Origin: Arthrobacter sp.
GTDB taxonomy: Bacteria > Actinomycetota > Actinomycetes > Actinomycetales > Micrococcaceae
Length of the DNA stretch: 64,000 nucleotides
Direction of reading: 5' to 3'
NCBI GenBank assembly: GCA_023264815.1
Contig: JAHFUZ010000002.1
Span: forward strand, 247,748 to 311,747
Made by a program: the position numbers and the translations under genes. Every line of letters starts with the position of its first letter. The first letter of the stretch is position 1. Shown in pieces: positions 10,156 to 18,608 of this stretch. The notes under the pieces were generated by a model. That model had not been told where the DNA came from, did no database searches, and worked only from the letters and a program-made list of their open reading frames with translations.

Positions 10156-10501
10156 AGCGGTATCGGCCTGTTTTTGGGCAAAGGGGAAGCCCCATCAGCG
10201 TTTTGCCGTTGGTGGGGCTTCGACTTTTCGGCCATCCGGTGACGTCTTGATGGTCTGGCAGAATCCTTGGAAATTTCAGGTCTTCCTACCGTCGTCACTG
10301 GTAGCTTACATCTGACTTTGCCGAAGGCTGCGTCGGATATATATCACTGAATCTTTGGTTCCTGCGTCCCGCTTCTTTCGAAGTGGGTAAGAACTATTTT
10401 GGTCCCGGGCCCGGGGAAGCGCAAGAGCCCCGAGTGAACTACATCACAGTAATTCATTCGGGGCTCCTGGCTGCCCGGTACCACCTGGCGGCAGGGTCGG
10501 C
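10156..10501. other. Convergent intergenic region with a hairpin
   Basis: About 345 bases between the ends of valS and the DsbA-like gene. I see no gene in it. It contains a hairpin with 13-base arms (10425-10437 and 10454-10466, one G-T wobble). The 11-base ATTCGGGGCTC of the right arm recurs at 10510-10520 inside the end of the neighbouring coding sequence. Confidence 0.5.
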
Positions 10502-11113
10502 TCAGGTGAATTCGGGGCTCTCCGTGCGGCTTCGTTTGATCTCGAAGAAGTGCGGGTAGGAGGCCAGCGCTACGGTGGCGTCCCACAGCTGGCCCGCCTG
10601 CTCTCCCCGCGGGATGCGGGTCAGCACCGGACCGAAGAACGCCGTACCGTTGAAGGCAACCACGGGTGTGCCCACGTCCTGGCCCACCAGTGAGATGCCC
10701 TCTTCATGGCTGGCCCTCAGCTGGGTGTCAAAGGCACCGGAGTTGGCAGCGTCCGCAAGTTCGGCCGGAAGGCCGCATTCAGCCAGGGCCTTCTGGACCA
10801 CAACGCCGAAGTCCTTCTCGCCGCCATGGTGAATCAGCGTACCCATGGCGTCATACAGCGGCTTGATGACCTGGTCGCCGTGCTGCTCGCTGGCGGCAAT
10901 GATGACCCGTACCGGACCCCACCCTCTGTCCATCACTTCACGGTAGCCGGCGTCGAGGTCGCGGCCCTCGTTCAGCACGGAAAGGCTCATCACGTGCCAC
11001 ACCGTTTCGATGTCCCGGACTTCCTCCACCTCGCCAATCCAGCGGGAGGTGATCCAGGCGAAGGGGCAGAGCGGATCGAACCAGAAATCGGCCCGGTTGG
11101 TGGTTTCAGACAT
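10502..11113 (-). CDS. DsbA/Rv2466c-like thioredoxin-fold protein, single active-site Cys
   Basis: A 203-residue protein that starts FWFDPLCPFAWITSRW, typical of the actinobacterial family of mycothiol-dependent reductases related to Rv2466c. In the dithiol members the motif is CPWC; here it is CPFA, so only the first cysteine is kept. This suggests a monothiol or transferase-like mechanism (inference). The fold is a thioredoxin domain with a helical insert, and the cis-Pro region is TPVVAF. No signal peptide is visible, so it is cytoplasmic. In mycobacteria a relative lies between rpiB and pepN; here it is beside clpX. Confidence 0.85.
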   Translation of the reverse strand: MSETTNRADFWFDPLCPFAWITSRWIGEVEEVRDIETVWHVMSLSVLNEGRDLDAGYREVMDRGWGPVRVIIAASEQHGDQVIKPLYDAMGTLIHHGGEKDFGVVVQKALAECGLPAELADAANSGAFDTQLRASHEEGISLVGQDVGTPVVAFNGTAFFGPVLTRIPRGEQAGQLWDATVALASYPHFFEIKRSRTESPEFT

Positions 11114-11164
11114 GCGTGATTCCTCTGGGATTGTCAGGTCGTGGTGGGACGGAAGTTCAGCGGG

Positions 11165-12445
11165 TCAGGCGGACTTGCGGCGCTTGGTGACGTGCGGAAT
11201 CAGCGTGGGTTCAGCTTTCTTCAACACAACGTCCGGGGTAATGACCACGCTGGCCACATCCTCGCGGCTGGGCAGGTCGAACATCACCGGAAGCAGAACT
11301 TCCTCCATGATGGCGCGCAGCCCGCGGGCCCCCGTTCCACGTTCCAGGGCCTGGTCAGCGATGGCGTTCAGCGCGTCATCGTCGAAGACGAGTTCCACGC
11401 CGTCGATCTGGAACATCTTCTGGTACTGCTTGACCAGTGCGTTCTTGGGAGTGGAAAGAATCTGGATCAGGGCCTCGCGGTCCAGGCTGGATACCGTGGT
11501 AATGACGGGCAGCCGGCCAATAAATTCAGGGATCAGGCCGAACTTCAGGAGGTCTTCGGGCATGACTTCGCCGTAGGAGTCCACCTTGTTGCTGGCATCG
11601 TTGAGCGGGGCGCCGAAGCCAATGCCCTTGCGCCCGGACCGGGACCCGATGATTTCCTCGAGCCCGGCGAATGCGCCGGCCACGATGAACAGGACGTTGG
11701 TGGTGTCGATCTGGATGAATTCCTGGTGGGGGTGCTTGCGCCCGCCCTGCGGCGGTACCGAGGCCACGGTTCCTTCGAGGATTTTCAGCAGGGCCTGCTG
11801 CACACCTTCGCCGGAAACGTCGCGGGTGATGGACGGGTTCTCACTCTTGCGCGAAATCTTGTCGATTTCATCGATGTAGATGATGCCCTGCTCGGCCTTT
11901 TTGACGTCATAGTCCGCGGCCTGGATGAGCTTGAGGAGAATGTTCTCCACGTCCTCGCCCACATAGCCGGCCTCGGTGAGGGCCGTGGCGTCAGCTACGG
12001 CAAACGGCACATTCAACCGCCGCGCCAGCGTTTGGGCAAGGTAAGTCTTGCCGCAGCCGGTAGGACCGATCAGCAGGATGTTGGACTTGGCGATTTCGAC
12101 GTCGTCGTGGTGGCCGCCGTCGGCGAGGCTGCCGCTCTTCGGGGCGTGACCGGCCTGGATCCGCTTGTAATGGTTGTAGACCGCGACGGCGAGGGAGCGC
12201 TTGGCGGGTTCCTGGCCGATGACGTATTCCTGCAGGAAGTCGAAAATTTCGCGGGGCTTGGGCAGTTCGAAGCTGCCCAGGTCGGCGACTTCCGCGAGCT
12301 CTTCCTCAATGATCTCGTTGCAGAGTTCAATGCATTCGTCGCAGATGTAAACACCGGGCCCGGCAATGAGCTTGCGCACCTGCTTCTGGCTCTTTCCGCA
12401 GAAAGAGCACTTCAGCAGATCCGTGCTCTCGCCAATCCGAGCCAT
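11165..12445 (-). CDS. clpX: ATP-dependent Clp protease ATP-binding subunit ClpX
   Basis: AAA+ unfoldase of 426 residues that feeds tagged proteins into ClpP. It has the N-terminal C4 zinc-binding domain (CSFCGKSQ and CDECIELC), Walker A GPTGCGKT, Walker [11 protein letters not shown], and the small AAA+ domain with sensor-2 (GTGARGLR). The IGF-type loop that docks on ClpP appears as IGFGAP. It is the last gene of tig-clpP1-clpP2-clpX, but a 178-base gap with a hairpin separates it from clpP2, so it may have its own promoter. Confidence 0.97.
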   Translation of the reverse strand: MARIGESTDLLKCSFCGKSQKQVRKLIAGPGVYICDECIELCNEIIEEELAEVADLGSFELPKPREIFDFLQEYVIGQEPAKRSLAVAVYNHYKRIQAGHAPKSGSLADGGHHDDVEIAKSNILLIGPTGCGKTYLAQTLARRLNVPFAVADATALTEAGYVGEDVENILLKLIQAADYDVKKAEQGIIYIDEIDKISRKSENPSITRDVSGEGVQQALLKILEGTVASVPPQGGRKHPHQEFIQIDTTNVLFIVAGAFAGLEEIIGSRSGRKGIGFGAPLNDASNKVDSYGEVMPEDLLKFGLIPEFIGRLPVITTVSSLDREALIQILSTPKNALVKQYQKMFQIDGVELVFDDDALNAIADQALERGTGARGLRAIMEEVLLPVMFDLPSREDVASVVITPDVVLKKAEPTLIPHVTKRRKSA

Positions 12446-12573
12446 ATGTGAACCCCTTAGAATCTTGCTGCCAGGCAGCTGTGCACCGTTGCTGGAATCG
12501 GCGCGGGCCTGGGAGGACCGGCCGTGACATCTTCCACTCTAGGTCACATTTGCTCCCAAGGGTGGAAAGCGAA

Positions 12574-12609
12574 GGCCGGTGCGGCCCAAATAACTGGACC
12601 GCACCGGCC
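12574..12609 (-). terminator. Hairpin between clpP2 and clpX
   Basis: Arms of about 14 bases (12574-12587 and 12596-12609, one G-U pair) with an 8-base loop lie just after the clpP2 stop. There is no clear T-run, so it could be a partial terminator or an mRNA-end stabiliser. Confidence 0.5.
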
Positions 12610-12623
12610 ATCGAGAAGCCTGG

Positions 12624-13283
12624 CTATCGGGTGATGGCCTGGGGCTTGATTTTGCGCGAATCGAGGACCTGGTCGATGAGTCCGTAATCCATGGCCTCGG
12701 CGGCCGTGAGGATCTTGTCGCGCTCGATGTCGTTGTTGACCTGCTCGGACGTGCGGCCCGAGTGGTGGGCCAGCGTGTCCTCCAGCCAGGAGCGCATCCG
12801 CATGACTTCCGCCGCCTGGATCTCGAGGTCGGAGGCCTGGCCGCCCTGGCCGCCGGACAGTGCCGGCTGGTGGATCAGGACGCGGGCGTTGGGCAGGGCC
12901 AGCCGCTTGCCGGGGGTGCCGGCGGCGAGCAGTACTGCTGCGGCGCTGGCGGCCTGGCCGAGGCAAACGGTCTGGATCTCGGGCCGGATGTACTGCATGG
13001 TGTCGTAGATTGCCGTCATGGCAGTGAACGAGCCACCCGGGGAGTTGATGTAGAGCGTGATGTCACGGTCCGGGTCAGTGGACTCGAGGACCAGCAACTG
13101 GGCCATGATGTCGTCGGCTGACGCGTCGTCCACCTGGACGCCGAGGAAGATGATGCGGTCCTCGAACAGCTTGGTGTACGGGTCCTGGCGCTTGAAGCCG
13201 TACGGCGTGCGCTCTTCGAACTGGGGAAGGACGTAGCGGCTGGTCGGAAGGCTACCGGCAGTCGATCCGAAGTTGTAGGTCAT
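12624..13283 (-). CDS. clpP2: ATP-dependent Clp protease proteolytic subunit ClpP2
   Basis: Serine peptidase subunit of 219 residues. The catalytic Ser113 is in [10 protein letters not shown] and His138 in [10 protein letters not shown], with the Asp in DRDKILTA. The N-terminus ([22 protein letters not shown]) is of the mycobacterial ClpP2 type, which pairs with ClpP1 into a mixed double-ring. GGAG lies upstream of the ATG at 13283. It follows clpP1 after 36 bases. Confidence 0.96.
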   Translation of the reverse strand: MTYNFGSTAGSLPTSRYVLPQFEERTPYGFKRQDPYTKLFEDRIIFLGVQVDDASADDIMAQLLVLESTDPDRDITLYINSPGGSFTAMTAIYDTMQYIRPEIQTVCLGQAASAAAVLLAAGTPGKRLALPNARVLIHQPALSGGQGGQASDLEIQAAEVMRMRSWLEDTLAHHSGRTSEQVNNDIERDKILTAAEAMDYGLIDQVLDSRKIKPQAITR

Positions 13284-13319
13284 TTTGTTGCTCCTGATCT
13301 GGGTGTTCGAAAGTGCCGG

Positions 13320-13970
13320 TTACTTTTCGGATGCCGGCTCGCCGGAGGTGCCGTTAGCCGTGCCGCCGCCGCCGGAGACTGAACCGGCGTGGGCCGCGAT
13401 CTTGTCGAAGAACCCGTATTCGAGGGCTTCGGTGGCGGTGAACCACTTGTCGCGGTCGTTGTCCTTGAGGATGGTTTCCACGGTCTGGCCGGTCTGCTCT
13501 GCGGTCAGTTCCGCCATGACCTTCTTCATGTGCAGAATCAGCTCGGCCTGGATCTTGATGTCCGAGGCGGTGCCGCCGATGCCGCCGGAGGGCTGGTGCA
13601 TCAGGACCCGGGCGTTGGGGGTGGCATACCGCTTGCCCTTGGTGCCGGAGGACAGCAGGAACTGGCCCATGGAGGCTGCCAGGCCGGTGGCCACGGTGAC
13701 GACGTCGTTCGGGATGAACTGCATGGTGTCGTAGATGGCCATGCCTGCGGTCACGGAGCCGCCGGGAGAGTTGATGTAGAGGTAGATGTCCTTTTCCGGG
13801 TTCTCGGCGGACAGGAGAAGCAGCTGCGAGCAGATGGCGTTGGCGTTGTCGTCGCGGACCTCGGAGCCGAGCCAGATGATCCGCTCTTTCAGGAGGCGGT
13901 TGTAGATGTAGTTGTCCTGGGCTGCCGGATCGACCGTTGCCATCCGGGGGGCCTCTGCGTGCTGTGACAT
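13320..13970 (-). CDS. clpP1: ATP-dependent Clp protease proteolytic subunit ClpP1
   Basis: Serine peptidase subunit of 216 residues. The catalytic Ser100 is in [11 protein letters not shown] and His125 in VLMHQPSGG, with the Asp in the [10 protein letters not shown] segment. The sequence follows the ClpP1 type ([17 protein letters not shown]). The C-terminal tail is Gly/Ser-rich. It is the first clpP after tig and forms a mixed tetradecamer with ClpP2 in actinobacteria (family knowledge). An in-frame ATG at residue 10 is an alternative start. Confidence 0.96.
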   Translation of the reverse strand: MSQHAEAPRMATVDPAAQDNYIYNRLLKERIIWLGSEVRDDNANAICSQLLLLSAENPEKDIYLYINSPGGSVTAGMAIYDTMQFIPNDVVTVATGLAASMGQFLLSSGTKGKRYATPNARVLMHQPSGGIGGTASDIKIQAELILHMKKVMAELTAEQTGQTVETILKDNDRDKWFTATEALEYGFFDKIAAHAGSVSGGGGTANGTSGEPASEK

Positions 13971-14131
13971 GTGTACTTACCTCTCGCTGGTGACGGTGAC
14001 ATCACTGAACTTCACTACTTGGACACTAACCGGTTTGATGACCGATTTGTTCGCCGGAATCGCACTGTTCGCTGACGGCGCACGATGATCAGGCAAGCCG
14101 TAGCCTGCCGTTCGCCCGGGGCCATTAAATG

Positions 14132-14167
14132 GGGCAGCCCCCGGACCCGTGGGTCCGGGGGCTGCCC
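14132..14167 (-). terminator. Terminator after tig
   Basis: Perfect 17-base arms (14132-14148 and 14151-14167) with a two-base gap follow the tig stop on the minus strand. This separates tig from clpP1, unless there is read-through. Confidence 0.85.
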
Positions 14168-14189
14168 TCAGCGGCATGGGCAGTCCGTG

Positions 14190-15578
14190 TTAGAACTTCA
14201 CTGCTGCGGGGTCGTCACTCGCGGTGGCCTCGGCCTCAGCCGCGGCGTCCTCGGCGGGCTCCTCAACGGCGGGAGCTTCCTCTTCGCCGCCGGGGCGGAC
14301 GAAGTCACTGAGGTCAACGGCCTTGCCGTCGGAGTCAGTCACGGTGGCCTGGCCAAGGACCACGGCCAGCGCCTTGCGGCGGCGGACCTCGGAAACCATC
14401 ATGGGAACCTGGCCGCTCTGGTCAATGATCTGGGCGAACTGGTTCGGGTCCATGCCGTACTGGCTGGCGGTGGAAACGATGTAGTCGATCAGCTCGTTCT
14501 GGCTGACGTTGACTTCTTCCTTTTCGGCGATCGCGTCGAGGATGATCTCGTTCTGGAAGGCGCGGGCGGTGTTGGCCTTGACCTCTTCGCGGTGCTCCTC
14601 GGTGTCGTGCTCGCCTTCACCGTGGCCGTTGCCCTCCTTGAAGTGGGCTTCGAGCTGCTCTTCAACAACGGAGTCCGGAACCGGAACCTCAATCAGCTCA
14701 ACGAGCTTGTCCAGGACCTTGTCGCGGGCCTCTACGCCCTGCTCCACAACCTTGGAATCGGCAGCCTGCTTGGCCAGGTCCTCGCGGAGTTCCGCGAGGG
14801 TGTCGAACTCGGAGGCCAGCTGGGCGAAGTCGTCGTCCGCCTCCGGCAGCTCGCGCTCCTTGACAGCCTTGAGGACAACCTTGACCTGGGCGGACTCGCC
14901 GGCGTGGTCGCCACCCACCAGGGTGGTGTCGAAAATGGCGTCTTCGTCAACGCTGAGGCCGGTGACGGCTTCGTCCAGGCCTTCCAGCATGGTGCCCGCG
15001 CCTACCTGGTAGGACAGGCCGGAGGCGGAGTCAACGTCGGCGCCGTCAATCGTGGCGGTGATGTCGATGGTCAGGAAGTCGCCATCGGCGGCCGGCCGGT
15101 CAACGGACTTGAGGGTGCCGAAGCGGCCCCGCAGTTCGTCCAGCGCCTTGTCCACGTCTTCGTCGGAGGACTCAGCAGCGGCTACCTCGACCTTGATGCC
15201 GGCGTAGTCCGGGAGTTCGATTTCCGGGCGGACATCCACCTCGGCGTGGAACTTCAGTTCACCGTCCGTGGAGGAGGGATCCGGGACCTCGGTGATCTCA
15301 ACCTCGGGGCGGCTCAGGGGGCGGATGCCGGATTCCTGCACCGCTGCCTGGTACCAGCCGTTGAGGCCTTCGTTGATGGCCGTCTCCAGGACATAGCCGC
15401 GGCCGACGCGCTGGTCGATCAGCTTGGAGGGAACCTTGCCCTTACGGAAGCCAGGGACCTGGATCTGCGAAGCAACAGTCTTGTATGCCTCGTCGATGCT
15501 GGGCTTTAATTCCTCAAAGGGGACCTCAACATTGAGCTTGACCCGCGTGGGGGTGAGGTTCTCGACAGCGCTCTTCAC
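14190..15578 (-). CDS. tig: Trigger factor
   Basis: Ribosome-associated chaperone and peptidyl-prolyl isomerase of 462 residues. The ribosome-binding N-domain has the signature [12 protein letters not shown] near residue 45. An FKBP-type PPIase domain follows (around [15 protein letters not shown]), then a helical C-domain. The C-terminus ends in an acidic, alanine-rich tail. It sits upstream of the clpP genes, the common bacterial order, and is followed by a strong terminator. Confidence 0.96.
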   Translation of the reverse strand: MKSAVENLTPTRVKLNVEVPFEELKPSIDEAYKTVASQIQVPGFRKGKVPSKLIDQRVGRGYVLETAINEGLNGWYQAAVQESGIRPLSRPEVEITEVPDPSSTDGELKFHAEVDVRPEIELPDYAGIKVEVAAAESSDEDVDKALDELRGRFGTLKSVDRPAADGDFLTIDITATIDGADVDSASGLSYQVGAGTMLEGLDEAVTGLSVDEDAIFDTTLVGGDHAGESAQVKVVLKAVKERELPEADDDFAQLASEFDTLAELREDLAKQAADSKVVEQGVEARDKVLDKLVELIEVPVPDSVVEEQLEAHFKEGNGHGEGEHDTEEHREEVKANTARAFQNEIILDAIAEKEEVNVSQNELIDYIVSTASQYGMDPNQFAQIIDQSGQVPMMVSEVRRRKALAVVLGQATVTDSDGKAVDLSDFVRPGGEEEAPAVEEPAEDAAAEAEATASDDPAAVKF

Positions 15579-15663
15579 GGTCTAAGTACTCCTGGGTTTG
15601 TGGGTTGGGTATCTGCAAACGCATTTTTCTGCCTGGTCCGCGTAGACGGTCCAGGCCGCAGAG

Positions 15664-15738
15664 TCGGGGTGACAGGATTTGAACCTGCGACTTCCTGCTC
15701 CCAAAGCAGGTGCTCTAGCCAAGCTGAGCTACACCCCG
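15664..15738 (-). tRNA. tRNA-Pro (TGG)
   Basis: The minus strand folds as a full cloverleaf. The acceptor is CGGGGTG/CACCCCG, the D-arm starts TAGCTCAG, the anticodon loop TTTGGGA reads TGG, and the T-arm is GCAGGTTCAAATCCTGT. CCA is not encoded. Confidence 0.95.
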
Positions 15739-15884
15739 TAAGTGCACAGGCAAGTCTACGGTGATTCCGGCGTTGATTGCACATTTGACACGTGGGGCAT
15801 GAATTAGGTTTAGTTGTATCCGGCTTGAACAGCCAGCCTGAAGAAACGCAGACGCACCGGAACCATGGAAGTGCTGCATTTTTC

Positions 15885-15955
15885 GGGGACGTAGCTTAAT
15901 GGTAAAGCCTCAGTCTTCCAAACTGATTACGCGGGTTCGATTCCCGTCGTCCCCT
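15885..15955 (+). tRNA. tRNA-Gly (TCC)
   Basis: The acceptor GGGGACG/CGTCCCC, the short D-loop (GCTTAATGGTAAAGC), the anticodon loop CTTCCAA and the T-arm GCGGGTTCGATTCCCGT form a complete tRNA of 71 bases. CCA is not encoded. Confidence 0.95.
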
Positions 15956-15970
15956 CCGGATAGCAACAAA

Positions 15971-16004
15971 AGCAGGGCTCCTCAATCAGAGGGCCCTGCT
16001 TTTT
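15971..16004 (+). terminator. tRNA-Gly terminator
   Basis: AGCAGGGC (15971-15978) pairs with GCCCTGCT (15993-16000) and is followed by TTTTT, a textbook intrinsic terminator. It may also serve nei from the other strand. Confidence 0.85.
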
Positions 16005-16034
16005 GTCTTGGCCGACTGTCGTGCAGGCGCGCTT

Positions 16035-16925
16035 CTACGGTGACTGGCAGCCGGGGCACCAATACAGTTTGCGGCCCAGCAGATCCGTGATGCCCACGGT
16101 AGCCGCGCAGACCCGGCACGGGAGCCCTTCCCGCTTGTACACGTAGTGCGCGTCGTCCGCGGACGGCGGCACGGCGCCTTCCGCCCAGTAGGACGCCGGT
16201 GTGGTGATGATCCGCCCGTCGCGGACGCCGTCGGCCATCACTGCGGCGGTGTCATCCCACAAAAGTCCGGCAGCCTCCTCCGGAACGGCATTGCCCGGCA
16301 GCCACGGATCGAGCCGCTGGCGGAAGAGCACCTCGGCCCGGTAGACATTCCCGACGCCGGCGATCACCTTCTGGTCCATCAGCAGTGCGGCGATGGGCGC
16401 CTTGCGCGACTGCAGCCCCTGCACGAAGCGGGCCCTGTCCCCCGGCTGGTTCCGCAGCGGGTCGGGACCGAGCCGCGCCAAAACGGACTGTGCCTCGGCC
16501 TCGGTGATGGCGGCGCAGGTGGTGGCGCCGCGGAGATCCGCCCAGCCGTGGCGTCCCACCAGCCGGACACGGACGGCGCCTTTGGGCTCGGGCGGGCCCG
16601 CGTAGGCAGGTGCCCTGGCGTCCCCAAAGACTTCACTCTCACCGATCTTCCGCGGCGCGCCGATGCTGGACGCGCCGCGGAAGGTGGCATCGCCGCCGAA
16701 GTCCCAGGCGCCGTAGAGTCCCAGGTGGACGTGCAGCACCACGGCGTGGTCGAAATGCAGGAAGAGGTGCTTTCCGTGGGCCCGTGCTTCGGTCAGCACC
16801 TGCCCGTCCAGCAGCGCCGCGCCGGCGGTGAACCGTCCCTGCGGGCTGCTGACGGCCAGCGTTTCGCCGGAAAAGACGTCGCCGAACTGTTGGGCGAGGC
16901 GCCGGACGGAATGGCCTTCGGGCAC
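16035..16925 (-). CDS. nei: Fpg/Nei family DNA glycosylase (endonuclease VIII type)
   Basis: Base-excision repair glycosylase/AP lyase of 296 residues. It starts MPEGHSVRRL, so after Met removal Pro2 is the nucleophile and Glu3 the partner. A helix-two-turn-helix motif (AGVGNVYRAEVLF) is followed by a C-terminal zinc finger with CRVC and CPGC. It resembles the mycobacterial Nei1 (Rv2464c) type that acts on oxidised pyrimidines. The GTG start shares one base with the rpiB stop (TAGTG), so the two are translationally coupled. Confidence 0.93.
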   Translation of the reverse strand: MPEGHSVRRLAQQFGDVFSGETLAVSSPQGRFTAGAALLDGQVLTEARAHGKHLFLHFDHAVVLHVHLGLYGAWDFGGDATFRGASSIGAPRKIGESEVFGDARAPAYAGPPEPKGAVRVRLVGRHGWADLRGATTCAAITEAEAQSVLARLGPDPLRNQPGDRARFVQGLQSRKAPIAALLMDQKVIAGVGNVYRAEVLFRQRLDPWLPGNAVPEEAAGLLWDDTAAVMADGVRDGRIITTPASYWAEGAVPPSADDAHYVYKREGLPCRVCAATVGITDLLGRKLYWCPGCQSP

Positions 16926-17419
16926 TACTCGATGACCTCGCCGGTGGTTTCATAGGCCGCGATCTTGGCGATCCGGCGAACGTGCCGTTCATCGTTGCTG
17001 AACGGCTCAGCGAGGAAGGCTTCGATCAGTTCAGTTGCCTCCTCGACGGTGTGCTGGCGGCCACCCACGGCCACCACGTTGGCGTCGTTGTGCTCGCGGG
17101 CGAGCGTGGCAGTGGAGTGGTTCCAGACCAGGGCCGCGCGGACACCCTTGACCTTGTTGGCCGCGATCTGTTCACCGTTGCCCGAACCGCCCAGCACGAT
17201 GCCGAGTGCGTGAACGCCGGCCTGCTGGTCGGCCACCACGGCGAGCGCAGCGTTGATGCAGAACGAGGGGTAGTCGTCCAGCGCGTCGTACTCCTTGGGC
17301 CCGTGGTCCACCACGTCGTAGCCCTTGGCCGTGAGGTGGCTGACGAGGTGGGCGCTGAGTTCCATCCCTGCGTGGTCGGTGGCGATGTGGACGCGCGGGA
17401 AGGCAGGGGAAGAAGTCAC
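16925..17419 (-). CDS. rpiB: Ribose-5-phosphate isomerase B
   Basis: Interconverts ribose-5-phosphate and ribulose-5-phosphate in the pentose phosphate pathway. The 164-residue protein has the RpiB/LacAB fold with HIATDHAGME at the start and the anion-hole loop GGSGNGEQIAANK. The catalytic cysteine of many RpiB proteins is replaced here by Ser in that loop, as in the mycobacterial type. The C-terminus is complete. It starts with GTG and overlaps nei by one base; the nei-rpiB pair is also present in mycobacteria. Confidence 0.95.
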   Translation of the reverse strand: MTSSPAFPRVHIATDHAGMELSAHLVSHLTAKGYDVVDHGPKEYDALDDYPSFCINAALAVVADQQAGVHALGIVLGGSGNGEQIAANKVKGVRAALVWNHSTATLAREHNDANVVAVGGRQHTVEEATELIEAFLAEPFSNDERHVRRIAKIAAYETTGEVIE

Positions 17420-17496
17420 AGCAGTATCCGTTCGTTTCGGCGCCGGTGCCAGCGGTGCTGGTTCAGGCCAGGGTCAGATCAACACGGACAAGGATA

Positions 17497-18513
17497 CTAG
17501 GACTCAGTCTCCGGCGTGGCTGCGCCGGATCCGCCTCGCTGTGCCCTGGCCGCCACGCGGGTCAGAACTTCCGCCAGCCTGGCCGCCGTTGCCGGACTCC
17601 CGCCGCTGACAGCCACTTTGTGGCCGTCCGTTTTGCGGACGACGACGGCGGGCCCGCTGCTGACCAGCATCGCCGCGGTACCGCCGTGGTTCCGGTAGCC
17701 CCACCCGCCGTAGTCGGCGGCGCGGACGTCCGCGGCGCTGGCCACTGAAATCGCGGCCGCAGGCACGTCCATGACCGGCACCACGCCGGCCACGAGCACG
17801 CGCAGGCCCCGACGGTCCGCTTTCACCCTGGCCACCAGGAAGGCTGCGGCCACCAGCGCGGCAGCCGCCACGAGCGCACCCAGCCAGGGCAGAGCCACCG
17901 CAATCAGTGCCGCAGGAAAGAGGCTGGCAACTGCGATCATCACAAAAACTGAACTCCTGGCGTGGACCCAGAGCCGGAAAGTGTCCCCCGCGAGGTCGGG
18001 ATCCAGTTCCCGGGCGAGGGCCAGTTCCAGTGCCCGGTCATCCTCCGGCGACCACTGGCTGTCGGCTTTGAAAACGAATCCCATGATGACGCCAAGGGCC
18101 AGGGCCGCGCCGCTTCCCACCGCGAGCACGATCACGTCCGGGTGGGACTCCCTGGCATCGGCGAGGCCGGTCTGGCCCACCAGTCCCGCCGCCAGGACCG
18201 CGGTGATGAACAGGCTCAGGGACAGTCCGGCGCCCATCATGATTCGCCGCATGACGGTGGGGCGGGACAACGGCACAGCCTGGGAGAGGACGAGCCATCC
18301 GCCGGCCATGATCACCAGCGCTCCGCCCCACGCGTAGGCACCAAACGGCGCAAAGTAGGCCCCGCCGTCGGCCGTCCATCCGATGGCTACGGGATCCGGG
18401 AGATCGGCACGCAGCAAAAAGGCACTGAATACAAAAGCCCCTGCCAGGACCACCGGAAAGCCCACCGCGAACCGCAACGCCCTGGCATCCACCGAATCCC
18501 GGAACTTGCCCAT
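17497..18513 (-). CDS. DUF1648 domain membrane protein
   Basis: A 338-residue integral membrane protein. The N-terminal half has four hydrophobic helices, with the DUF1648-like stretch LRADLPDPVAIGWTADGG between the first two. Two more helices follow near residues 190-235. The C-terminal soluble domain of about 100 residues is a PH-like segment (VVVRKTDGHKVAVSGG). No function is known for the family as a whole; some members are linked to immunity or autolysis control in Firmicutes. It is divergent from pepN. Confidence 0.75.
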   Translation of the reverse strand: MGKFRDSVDARALRFAVGFPVVLAGAFVFSAFLLRADLPDPVAIGWTADGGAYFAPFGAYAWGGALVIMAGGWLVLSQAVPLSRPTVMRRIMMGAGLSLSLFITAVLAAGLVGQTGLADARESHPDVIVLAVGSGAALALGVIMGFVFKADSQWSPEDDRALELALARELDPDLAGDTFRLWVHARSSVFVMIAVASLFPAALIAVALPWLGALVAAAALVAAAFLVARVKADRRGLRVLVAGVVPVMDVPAAAISVASAADVRAADYGGWGYRNHGGTAAMLVSSGPAVVVRKTDGHKVAVSGGSPATAARLAEVLTRVAARAQRGGSGAATPETES

Positions 18514-18608
18514 GCATTAACGCTACTCCCGCCGGAGGCCGTGACAGAATGGCCTGTGCCGGCGCAGGCCACCGCCTGACGGCATCCGAACCTTTCTGGA
18601 GGCCCCAC

